DNA from: Lentinus brumalis
Taxonomy: Eukaryota > Basidiomycota > Agaricomycetes > Polyporales > Polyporaceae
Assembly: GCA_001792895.1 (NCBI GenBank)
Contig: MARA01000001.1
Location: forward strand, 310,001 to 374,000
DNA length: 64,000 bases
Direction of reading: 5' to 3'
Notes under the pieces: model-generated
The model's database searches: none
What the model was told of the DNA's origin: nothing
Seen by the model: only the letters and a program-made list of their open reading frames with translations
Position numbers and translations under genes: made by a program
Part shown: piece after piece, positions 54,325 to 64,000 of the stretch
How the letters are laid out: each line of letters starts with the position of its first letter
Numbering within the stretch: position 1 is the stretch's first letter

Positions 54325-57205
54325 ATGAGCTCTCCGAAGAAGCCCGAATCGCGTCCGTGGTCTACCTACCTGTGGTAACGCTGTCGCCTCGTTGATGTGC
54401 TCACCCCGGCTCATCCGCTACTAAGGGATACGTGGGACAAGCCCGAGGATGAGCGGCGTTTCCTCTTCAAGCTGGACGCATGTCTTCTCACGTACGCCGC
54501 TCTATCGTACTTCAGCAAATGAGTATCCCTTCTTCACATCAATACATGATCTCGTGGCTAACGGCTGCAACCGCACGTATCTTGATCAGCAGAACATCAC
54601 AGTGAGTCACGACGCTTTGAGCTTCTGGGTGAGGGATCACAACTCTGTCGTTGATGATAGAACGCGTATGTCTCTGGCATGCAAGAAGAGTACGTCGTAC
54701 TATGCCCTTCAAATCCGCTTCTCGTCCATCGACTGACGTCGCGATACCTGCAGCCTGGGACTGTGAGCATCAGCGCCGCCTCCTCGCCCTCCGAGACTCA
54801 TCGCACTACACAGGCACGGCAACCAACTCAACTACATCACCACCGCTTGGACGTGCGGCTATGTCATCGGTCAGATTCCTTCCAAGTGAGCAGCGGCTTC
54901 GGGAGTTGAGGTCCGTTCTGACGGCGTCCCCGCAGCATGCTGATCACGAGGATACGCCCCTCCATCTGGGTAAGTACTATAGACAAGCATCGTTCCTCGC
55001 GAGTGCTGACCAACCTCGATGTCCGCAAGATTCCGGCTATGGAGGTCATCTGGAGTGTCCTCACCATGGTGCTTGCTAGTGCGAAGAACTTCGAGACTCT
55101 TTTAGCCGTCAGATTCCTAGTTGGTACGTAATCATTGGCTCCCGAGAGGATATCTGTTGATGCTCCTTATTCGCAGGTCTTGCGGAGTCGACATTCTACC
55201 CAGCCATTCAGTATGTTATCGGCAGCTGGTACAAGGGCGAAGAGTTGGGGAAACGTGCCTGCATCTTCCACGTACGTCTCGAGCGTTGTCTCCATACTGA
55301 GGAAACGTACTGACATAGCTGGTCAGACTGCAAGCGCTCTAGGTCCTATGTTCAGTGGGTTTCTGCAGACGGTGCGGCGCCTTCTGTGTGGCTCCTTCTC
55401 GTCGCTGACCGACGACGTTCACAGGGTGCATACAATGGGCTGAATGGCGTATACGGGTTGGCCGGATGGAAGTGTAAGCCATCATAAGGAACACCATGCT
55501 CTGGTACTGATCACTGCGTCTGTCAGGGCTTTTCATCATCGACGGTATCATCACGGTCCCAATAGCACTTCTCGGCTTCTTGATTATGCCCGGTACGCAA
55601 ACGCGGCTGGTCGAGTGAATTTCCCGCTGACGTCAATTCAGACCTTCCGACGAACACTCGTCCATCAATATTCTACACTCAGGCGCAAATCGACATTGGC
55701 AAGCGTAGGATGGAGGCGATAGGGAGGAAACCCCCTGCAGCCTTTACCCGCAAGAAGGTATGTTACGCGATCGTTGACCATGTGCGCGTACTGACATCGC
55801 ATGTGAAGATCCTCGGTTTCTTCACTACCTGGCATATCTATACGCTAGTACCACGTGAGTCACTATCTGTCAATAATTTCCCTGCTTGCTGAATCGACAT
55901 CCAAATCACCAGTCTACATCCTGGTGCGTAACACTGCCCTGCCAAGATTGACTATACCCTCACATCTCTTGCAGTTCAACAACGGCGGCGGACCCGCTAA
56001 CTCCATGATCTTCTGGTGAGCGTGTATTTGTTGGCTGGAGTGCGGCGCCAGCTCATGCCTGCTATAGGCTCAAGAGCTTCAATACCCCCGGCCACCAAGT
56101 CTTCACCATCGGTCAAATCAACACATACCCGCTTGGTATTCAAGCGGTCCAAGTCGTGACCAGTACGCCGCGTACTTACTTAGCTTGACGACTCCTGTCT
56201 GACCCCTCCAGCGCTGTGTTATGCTTGGTGGTCGGATATTGTGAGGGCTCGTTGGCCACCTATGCTCTTCGCTGGGGTGAGTGTCCGCTCGGTCCGCGGA
56301 GTCTCGTTGACTGAGCAAGCTGCATTGAAAGACATGGAGCATGATCACCTGCATCGTCCTCGCTGCGACACCGCTGTACGAACATATCACCAGGTTCGTT
56401 GACTCGCTCTATGAAGTCGAACCTGTACGCGGTGATCTCACTATATTATGCTCCTAGACGATGGGTCTTCTACTACTTCGTACGGCGCTCCTCCCGTACC
56501 TCTTGACTGCCAAGTTGCTGACAGATCTCAGACTGGAGTGCAAGGTGGCCTCTCGGGTCTCATCCTGGCTTGGGCGAACGAGCTGAACGGCCATGACAAT
56601 GAGAGTACGTTACCCTATCCTCGTCACGTTTTTATTTGCCGGTTATTGACCCTACTCTGGGGCAGAACGCTCGTTTGTGGTCGCAAACTGCAACATGTGG
56701 GCGTACGTGATGCAGGCATGGCTCCCCATGTACGTGGTCACGTCCGCGATTCGTAACTCGCTGTCGCATCTTACCCTGACATTGTCGATTTCCAGCGTCA
56801 TCTTCCCCCAAGTGGAACAACCACGGTACGTCTGCGCATCGTACTGGACGGCATCACCCGCTCATCGGATTCATCGTTTGCAGCGTGTTCAAGGGAAACG
56901 TCGCGACCGCATGCATCAACTTCGCCATGAGTACGCTACACGCCTCTTCCCCTTCTCCTCCCCGTACTAACGTATCGACCTTGCCAGTGTCATTCGCCAT
57001 GCTCACTCTGTACCTGTCTCGTCGTGACCAACGCCGCGCAGCCAAGGCAAGGGTGAGCACTGTGTCGAGCGAAGCCTCAGAGGACATCGCTTTGGAGGAT
57101 GAGAGCGACCCGGACATCAAGAAGAGCAAGGCTGTACAAATTACGGAGGTCGTCGACGTCCCTGTTCTGGCGTCGGAGTACCGTTGTGCGACTACGATGA
57201 TTTGA
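54325..57205 (+). CDS. MFS transporter, anion:cation symporter (Dal5/Liz1/Seo1-like), 25 exons, 516 aa
   Basis: Twelve-helix plasma-membrane permease of the allantoate/pantothenate/vitamin family. The first conserved block is WDKPEDERRFLFKLDACLL, followed by SYFSKYLDQQNIT, NAYVSGMQEDLGL, NQLNYITTAWTCGYVIGQIP, NMLITRIRPSIW, ESTFYPAIQYVIGSWYKGEE, GLNGVYGLAGWKWLFIIDG and the mid-loop PDLPTNTRPSIFYTQAQIDI. Twenty-five exons sum to 1,551 nt in one frame; exons of 9 nt (54754-54762), 11 nt (55913-55923), 22, 25, 29 and 30 nt occur. Intron 2 (54519-54576) is AT-AC; all others are GT-AG. The C-terminal tail after the last helix is acidic and cytosolic. The substrate cannot be told from sequence. Confidence 0.93.
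54519..54576 (+). other. AT-AC intron of the MFS gene (58 nt)
   Basis: Starts ATGAGTAT and ends CCGCAC, with a branch-site-like GGCTAACGG 14 nt before the end. Removal joins AGC-AA to G-TAT, giving the conserved SYFSKYLDQQN. No GT-AG alternative keeps the frame. Confidence 0.8.
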
Positions 57206-57527
57206 CGAAGGGAATTCGGCGATACCTGTCGCTGCATGATAACCCACCGTAGCTCTGTAATCTCCTGTAATGTAGTTGCCTGCGCGTTCGTCGTGGCGGA
57301 TCGGAAATGCAACTCGGTGACATCGAGTTGAGGAAGACCGTCAGAGTCAGTGTTGGGATACTGGTAGTAATCGGAGTTTACCACAGATACTTATCTCGCG
57401 CTCGTTCATTTACTGCAACTTGCTTACCGCCGCTGCGACGACACCTCCTCATACCTCCTCTTGCTTTGTGCATCCACTTCGATGTATTGTTGACGATCTT
57501 GCTTCACAATCTAAGGCGATTTGTATC

Positions 57528-59526
57528 ATGAGCGCGGCATTGGACCTCATCTTGCTCTTGGCTGGCTTGAGCTATGTCTCGCTCGCGCCATACACCAAGG
57601 TCGAAGAAAGCTTTAACTTGCACGCAACACACGATGTGCTCATGTATGGCGTTGGCCGCGAGGACCTTCACAAAGTGCGCTCAGCGTTCCCTGTGCTTTC
57701 AAGAGCCCACCCTGATTGCTGGCTATCCGCCGCTGGATTCGCACCGTCCATACTCGCTCTGCTGAAGTAGTATGACCACTTCACCTTCCCCGGGGCGGTT
57801 CCTAGGACGTTTGTTGGGAGCATCGCTCTGGCATGGGCGACGCAGCTATGCGTGCGGATGGGATCGTGGTTTGGGATATTCTCGGACAAGTTCGACTTGC
57901 AGGTCATCGGTGAGTTCCCAGTCAGTCTCAGTCCCTCAGCCCGCATGTTCCGTCCCCATGCATGCTCAGTGGACTCCTTGTAGCGCGTATGGTCCTTGCT
58001 AGTGCGAATGCCGTAGGACTCTTTCTACTCCGCCGCGCTGTCTCGAGGCGGTTTGGAAGGCCGACGGCAGTGATGTTCGTCCTCCTCACATGTACGCAGT
58101 TCCACTTGTTGTTCTGGATGGGAAGGACACTTCCAAACATGTACGCTCTCCTACCTGGTATGTGCACCATACCAAGATCATGCTGGTCATATCACAAACC
58201 CCCTTCGTTCGCAGCGAACATCGCCCTCTACCTCCTCATTGATCGCGCGCCGAACTCAACTCGCCCGTCCAAGTCCAGCGTACACTGGGCAATATCCTTA
58301 CTGACGTTCGCCACTGTCGTCTTCCGTTCTGAGCTGCTGCTCCTCCTTGGACCTCTCGTAGCGCAAGCAGTTCTGCGGTATACCACCTTGTATGACATCA
58401 TCAAAGTCGGACTATTATCCGGCACACTATCTGCAGGTCCGTCTCTATTTATTCCGACGACTAGAGCCCACCTCTGACGCGGTGTCAGCTTTGACCGTGC
58501 TGGTGGACTCCTACTTCTGGCAGCAGTGGCCCCTGTGGCCCGAGCTGTACGGGATCTACTTCAACGTCTTCCAGGGAAAGAGCGCTGACTGGGGTGTACG
58601 TGCGTCGTGACGTCTCCGCAAGTCGTACGCTCACTACCCGACAGACATCGCCGCCCCATGCATACTTCACCTCTTTCCTTCCGAAGTTACTGCTGTCATC
58701 TCTGCCCCTTTCGGCCCTCGGCTGCCTTTTGGACTCCAGGATTCGCTCTCTTCTATTGCCGTACCTCGCGTTCGTGGGTCTCATCAGCGGACTCGCTCAC
58801 AAGGAGTGGCGTTTCGTCATCTACGTCGTTCCAGCATTCAACATCGCCGCGGCGCGCGGCGCTGTATGGTTGTAAGCCCCCGCCTCGCCCATGTTCTCCT
58901 CGCTCACGTTCGCACACAGGACGAGTCGGAGGAAGGGCACTCTGCTCGGAAGACTATCTTTCCTTGCAGGCGCGGTCATGCTCGCGGGAAACTGCGTCGC
59001 GACATTCCTCCTCGCGAGGTCGTCCTTCGCGAACTATCCTGGCGGCACCGCCTTGTACGCGTTCAATCACCTCTTCGAATCGGAGGAACACGGTATGGTC
59101 ATCGTTCAGTCTGCAGCCAGACCGATTGACCGATCTCCACTGGCAGTACACGTCCACATATCCAACTTGGCCGCTCAAACGGGCGCGTCGCTGTTCCTCC
59201 ACAGCCATGCGCCGCCATTCCACCCAGTCCTCAACGGCACGCATCCCGTTAGTTGGGTCTATGACAAGACGGAGAACCTATCCTTCGACGACCTCACTCG
59301 AGGCCGAGAGATCACACATCTGATCGCCGAGACAGCGTCCATACCGCCGTCTGCGACCAGCGCGTGGGCGCCCGTGGCCATTGTCGATGGCTTTGACGGG
59401 TGGAAGCTCAACCACGATGTGAAGAGCGCATTTCAGGAAGGCTTGTTTGAGGGTCTGAAGGAACTGACGCACGTCCTCGAAATGAAGAGAAGCGAGAAGC
59501 TAGTCATTTTGAAGCGCAGGACGTAA
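57528..59526 (+). CDS. ALG12: Dol-P-Man:Man7GlcNAc2-PP-Dol alpha-1,6-mannosyltransferase ALG12, 522 aa
   Basis: ER-membrane GT22 enzyme adding the eighth mannose to the lipid-linked N-glycan precursor. Eight exons (57528-57674, 57771-57909, 57984-58157, 58215-58436, 58489-58595, 58645-58871, 58920-59092, 59147-59526) total 1,569 nt. Starts in the first lumenal motif [17 protein letters not shown] and [18 protein letters not shown]; later blocks are [19 protein letters not shown] and the ALG12 signature [19 protein letters not shown]. Many hydrophobic helices fit a multi-pass GT-C protein. The last intron (59093-59146) has a length divisible by three and no stop, so its retention would also give an open frame; splicing restores the conserved [12 protein letters not shown]. 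Confidence 0.94.
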
Positions 59527-59724
59527 GTAGTGTTGGTCGTTCGCCGATCATGCAGAAGGCGGAAGTGCGTCTATGAGTTACGGCCAATAACCTTGTACTT
59601 GTACTTCGTACTTCACCGTGAGCTCGATTATTCATCCGCCGAATGCTCTATGGATGATCAGCCGAACGTCAGTATCTTGAAAAAAATATTATGATTCGTG
59701 CAGTTGGGTCAACTTCACAAAAAT

Positions 59725-59818
59725 GGGCCTAACCGGGAATTGAACCCGGGACCTCCTCCAAATTGCGCTACCGAAGCTAGCACCCTAAGAAGGAATCATA
59801 CTACTAGACCATCAGGCC
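59725..59818 (-). tRNA. tRNA-Pro (AGG) with intron
   Basis: On the minus strand a 7-bp acceptor stem (GGCCTGA with TTAGGCC), a T-arm GGTCCCGGGTTCAATTCCCGG and an anticodon loop TTAGGG are seen. The anticodon stem CCTTC pairs with GGAGG only after removing an intron of about 22 nt located one base 3' of the anticodon, the standard eukaryotic position. Mature length is about 72 nt. Without the intron it closely resembles eukaryotic tRNA-Pro(AGG). Confidence 0.9.
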
Positions 59819-60415
59819 TTAGAAACGGGCAGTAAATTACCCTACCTATGCCGATCGCGTATCATCAAATGTGCACACGGATGATCCTGGCTGCACTGTG
59901 GTATGTGGTATGATTCTCACTCAGGCTGCCATCTGAACTGCTCGAGCTCTTCATCGCGTCCCCGGGTCCACGTTTGAACGTTCACTGTGTGGCCATAACT
60001 CGATCTAACGGCTTGACATGTGAACTGTGCTCGTCTGCCAGTGGTGTAGTGGTCCTCGTGCAAGAGAACATCTACGGACGAGGATTCCATAGTAAGTAAG
60101 TATCTCTATCGTCCTCTCTTGCCGATTGACTTCGTCCCCGTCCTGCTCACCGTCGTCGAGGCCGACACTCTTGATCCTGACTTGTCGCGGGAGAACGTAA
60201 GCATGGTCGACAGTCTTGTGAAATGTAGGGCGTCGCATGGATCACCTGGTGCCACCCGTAGCCACCAGTTATGTAACTCTGCGCTCGAGGCTCTTCCCTG
60301 CCAGTGCCATGCACTACGTACACGCTCTCGTTCGAAGTTCTCTCCGGCAACCTATAACTCTACCTCCGTCTGAACTTCTCGCAACACGCCTATCACGCAG
60401 AGCAACAGGTTCACC
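59819..60415. other. Intergenic region upstream of sulfite oxidase
   Basis: No gene seen apart from the adjacent tRNA. It includes the promoter space of sulfite oxidase. Confidence 0.5.
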
Positions 60416-61701
60416 ATGGTACAAGTTCTGACTGAGATGGACTACTCCGAGGAGGTGCCGCACTCCGACCATCTTGTCATTCGTGGTACTGAACCCTTCA
60501 ACGCTGAACCTACCGCCGCTGCTCTTGTTGAGTTCCCTGTCACTCCGGAAGACTTGGTCTACTGTCGGAACCATGGACCCGTCCTCGATCTCGACGACTC
60601 GACGTACGCGATCGAGGTGCACGGCCCACAGGGGTCGCGGGTGTTCAGCGTGGAGGAACTCCGAGAGTCCTTTCCTCGCGTAGAGGTTGTTGCGGCGCTG
60701 CAGGTATGTTCCATCGCTTACGCGTCCCCGCATGGTGTTCATGCTTTTGGCATGCAGTGCGCCGGCAACAGGCGCAAGGAGATGGACGAGAAGAAAGCCG
60801 TACACGGCATCCTATGGCACGACGGCGTCGTCGCGAACTGCAGGTGGGCGGGGCTCCGCTTGCGCGACCTTCTGCAGACTGTTGGCGTCGACGCCACTGC
60901 GCTCAATGGCTGGCACGTCTGCTTCACTTCCCACGTAACGCCATGCCAGGATGACAAGGACTACGGCGGATCTATACCACTCGCTGATGCTATGGACCTC
61001 CAGGGGGACGTTCTGCTCGCCTACGATGTGAGTCGGCCGCTGCTACCCTGCCGGGCGCGCCGTATGCTGACGCCGTACGCGAGGAATAGATGAACGGACA
61101 GCCACTTTCGCCCGATCATGGGGACCCACTGAGAGTAGTCGCACCCGGATTCCTCGGAGCCCGTTGGGTCAAGTGGGTCGATACCATCTCGATATCGCCC
61201 GACGAGTCTCCCAACTTCTACCAACAACTTGACTACAAGGTCCTCCCAGAAGAGGTACGTCTGGCCACGCTCGTCGCTCCTCTCGCATGCGCTCATGTAC
61301 TGTGTCATGGCCGTTAGGTCGACACCAAAGAGAAGGCCGCGCCCGTCTGGTCCAAGGTCCCCTCTCTCACCACCCTCCCCATCAACTCCGTGGTCGCGTC
61401 CGTCTCGCGTCGCAGCCCGTCTTCCATCCTCACCAAGGGCTACGCGATTGGACGCGGCGACGTCCAGGTCGCGCGCGTCGAGGTGTCGATTGACGACGGC
61501 TCGACGTGGCACGAGGCGAAGCTGACGTATCAGGAGGGCAAATGGAGCTGGACGCTTTGGGAGGCACTCCTCGACGACGTCCCGAACGAGGGCGTCGTGT
61601 ACAGCCGCGCTATCGACCTGAATGGCGACCGCCAAGAACGGGAGGGGAAGTGGAACATGCGCGGGGTCGCGTACAACCCGTGGGGACGCAGGAAGTGGTG
61701 A
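60416..61701 (+). CDS. Sulfite oxidase (molybdopterin enzyme), haem-free, 368 aa
   Basis: Oxidises sulfite to sulfate using the Mo-molybdopterin cofactor. Exons 60416-60703, 60758-61027, 61090-61254 and 61318-61701, all phase 0, total 1,107 nt. The Moco-binding domain has [20 protein letters not shown] followed by CAGNRRKEM (the catalytic Mo-ligand Cys immediately after intron 1), [19 protein letters not shown] and [14 protein letters not shown]. The C-terminal dimerisation domain contains [20 protein letters not shown] and the family ending [13 protein letters not shown]. There is no N-terminal cytochrome b5 domain and no obvious mitochondrial presequence, as in the short plant-like form. 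No PTS1 is evident. Confidence 0.95.
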
Positions 61702-63640
61702 CTTTCGGAGTTCCGGCATGCCTGCGTAGCATGCCAAATACCGTTTGGGTTCGTGGATACGCCAGGAACATAGATGCGATAACGTCTGACCGTGTCGTCA
61801 TGGTGCTTCGGTATATATCGCTGCCTCGGAGCCTAAGCTTATCATCATTGCCAATGTTCAATTTGAAGGGCGTCCGAGCCGAGGAATAGTACGCACCTTC
61901 GAAGCTGAAGCTCATGGACTCGCAGTGTGTGGACAATCTCACGACCTGTGGAGTCGTCCGACCTCGTTTTGTCACCATGTTTGACAACGTTGACATGTCG
62001 GCAGCCGTCGGAACGCAAACGTTCCTCCGACTCGGAGAGAAGATGCGGGCCTCGAAAGCACGAAGCTCACTGCGCGTCATCCATTCCGAATACGAAGCCG
62101 CAGACCATGGTGGTAATTCCGAATAGAAAGCCTCCTCAGCATGCGAGTGGGAACGCGCTGCCTCCTACAGTGATATGCTTACTGAGTGAGCTCGTGAAGA
62201 CCGCGCAGTTACTGTCACGAGAACTCGGACGGAGGGGGAGAAATTAAAGATACGCATCGATAGTAGACTTGACGCACGCTTCGGACATGTTTCAAGGATC
62301 AGTGGACACATTTCTCAACAGCTGACCTCGCCGGCGAGCTCAGATCTGTACAGCTGCAGTACTGGATCCTGGTGTGTTGTGCGCGGTCTCCCCGAGTACA
62401 CGCCATCCTCTAGTTCCTCCCGGGCCTTCCTACATCACGGAAGGTAATTTGGCAGCGAACCAACTCAGCACTTAGAATTGTGGCCGTAGAATCTAGATGC
62501 AGGACAACGTGGCGTTGATGTGAGATAGTTCACAATCCGAAATTCACTGGCTCACCTCCATACCTCATCACCTATAAGCAATCAGTTAAATCGTTGAGAG
62601 TGCCATCATTCATGGTGGCGCTTCACCGATAGACGAAACAGCTAATTCACCGTTCCATTGGGTGGAAGCTCCGGCTCTACATCATTCTGAGTGCCCGAGA
62701 TAATTTAGTAGCAATCCTATCTATCACAGTAACGAGAACTCTGCACCTCAGAACTCATGCTGATGCAGCGGAGAGCCCATGTGAACCAATCAAGAGACCA
62801 TCAGGGTTTAAGACCGGTCGGTCGTCACGCCATGCTTGTACATGAAAGGCTGGACTTGGATGTCCCATTCCTTATATCATGCTTGACTGTAGTGCCGCAC
62901 AAGGATCGAAGAGGCAGACGGCGGTCGCTCCTGCGGGAGTCCTTCAGTTGAATATTCTGTCGTCGCGGCGGCGTCTTGGAGTTATATAGGTGCCAGAGTG
63001 CAAAGGCGGTTCGTAGTGAATGTGCTACGATATAGGATAACCACAGTGATCGTTGTTCGGTAACTAATTCGTGACGAAGTGTGGCTGCTGAGAGGCTCCC
63101 GGCGGCGGTTGCCGGATTACCTAAGTATAGCGTTTCACTCAGAGATTTGGCACTGGACAAGCCCTCCTACTTCGATCATCCTATATATGATACAACAAGT
63201 TCGTATGTCCGTAACCCCAGAGCTTGCTAGTGACCGGAGACCTCGAAGACGCGAAGGATGCGGGGAGGGGAGATTGGTAGTACCTCGTTGGAAGTCGGAG
63301 CGGAACACTGGTCGGGCCAACACGTCCCAATCTCTGTCACGCTATTCAGGTGAGGACATACAAGCGATATCGTTGTCTCGGTATCTTGACAATCAGCCCA
63401 GGTCGCAGATTTTTTGACCGCAAAGCCTAAATCAATATCGCTCGCGCGCACTTAACGATGTGGAATGCAGGTCTGCCATCCTAGCGTACGGTCAAGATTG
63501 ATGCACTGATGTCCATGGTGTTTGCGAATTGTAGGCCCTGAATGACTGACGAGTAGCTGGAGCTACATACTACAGCAGAGCATAAGAGCAGTCATCATAC
63601 GGTGGAAAACGGTATCCGACTTCCCTTCCCCGCTCCCGCA
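61702..63640. other. Two-kilobase intergenic region, nothing recognised
   Basis: No convincing ORF, repeat or RNA gene on either strand. AT content is somewhat higher than in the gene block. Confidence 0.5.
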
Positions 63641-64000
63641 ATGGTCCATGCCAACCGACTCGTAGTGGCGACATGCGCCCTCTCTCTTGCTACGCTCGCT
63701 CAAGCTGCGTTTGATATGTCACGGTCGGATAACGTGAGCACTTCGACAGCTTCTAGTACTCGCCACCACTGATGACGCCCTCCGCAGGTTGTCGTGTGAG
63801 TGGATGTGGCGTCCATTGGAGTGCAGTCTCACCTACATATGCGCTGTCGTGACCAGCTACTGGGGATCGAGTGGCAATAATGGTCCCACACTTGAGGAGC
63901 ACTGCGTACGTCCTTCGCATTCCTGCCAGCTGATTACTTACCAACGTTGAGAATCGTCGCAGCTCACGACGAACGCCGACACGATCCCCATCACGTTTGT
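63641..64000 (+). CDS. Second GH18 class III chitinase, 5' exons only (truncated by window)
   Basis: Exons 63641-63733, 63788-63795, 63857-63905 and 63963-64000 (open) encode a signal peptide (MVHANRLVVATCALSLATLA) and then AFDMSRSDN, VVVYWGSSGNNGPTLEEHC and LTTNADTIPITF. The start of the mature protein and the YWG motif match the chitinase at 18.4-20.3 kb, and the first two introns fall at the same codons with the same 8-nt second exon. The catalytic DxDxE part lies beyond the window. Confidence 0.85.

Noticed and set aside
54519..54520. Single-base sequence errors instead of an AT-AC intron in the MFS gene
   Set aside because: It would need a lost G at the donor and a separate change at the acceptor, while AT-AC with a proper branch site explains both ends at once; kept only as the refuting alternative.
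51716..61701. Secondary-metabolite cluster formed by oxygenase, MFS transporter and sulfite oxidase
   Set aside because: No core synthase or pathway regulator; ALG12, tRNA and sulfite oxidase are housekeeping genes, so proximity looks incidental.

Overview
This is nuclear DNA of a filamentous basidiomycete, probably an Agaricomycete (mushroom-forming fungus). The evidence is GC-rich coding sequence split by many 45-75 bp GT-AG introns, a basidiomycete-style HET-domain gene, class III chitinases, a KDZ transposase, a Tad-like LINE and a chromodomain Ty3/Gypsy element. The species cannot be named from the sequence alone.

Layout. 1-2.8 kb: 3' part of a spliced KDZ transposase gene whose start lies left of the window. 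2.8-7 kb: mostly non-coding, with tandem repeats and one orphan gene (4.9-5.6 kb, minus). 7.0-26.1 kb is a host gene block: a five-exon orphan (7.0 kb +), a HET-domain protein (8.1 kb -), NatB catalytic subunit NAA20 (11.2 kb +), a DHHC palmitoyltransferase (12.4 kb -), kinetochore DSN1/Mis13 (14.5 kb -), cytochrome c (17.1 kb +), a GH18 chitinase (18.4 kb -), phosphatase-1 inhibitor YPI1 (22.6 kb +), a Rossmann-fold NAD(P)-binding protein (23.4 kb -) and TFIIF beta/TFG2 (24.9 kb -).

27-44 kb is a transposon nest. A LINE (ORF1 at 29.5-31.9 kb; ORF2 from about 32.5 kb to 43.8 kb; A21 tail at 44.0 kb) is split in its endonuclease domain by a 6,232-bp chromovirus on the opposite strand. That element has identical 368-bp LTRs, a TAATG target duplication and a self-priming primer site of the Tf1/sushi kind. 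Its gag-pol junction carries a canonical -1 slippery heptamer.

44.4-64 kb is again host sequence: indoleamine 2,3-dioxygenase (minus), a MYND zinc-finger gene (+), an orphan (-), a 2-oxoglutarate/Fe(II) oxygenase (-), a 25-exon MFS transporter (+), ALG12 mannosyltransferase (+), an intron-containing tRNA-Pro (-), sulfite oxidase (+) and the first exons of a second GH18 chitinase cut by the window edge. The genes are mostly unrelated housekeeping and catabolic functions; I see no metabolic gene cluster.

The most unusual observations concern splicing. The palmitoyltransferase gene needs a one-nucleotide exon to encode its invariant DHHC-CPW motif. The MFS gene contains one intron that only makes sense as a U2-type AT-AC intron. 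Several exons are 8-18 nt long. A second theme is recurrent single-base frame breaks in both transposons and host genes, often at short homopolymers, which look more like consensus errors than pseudogene decay.
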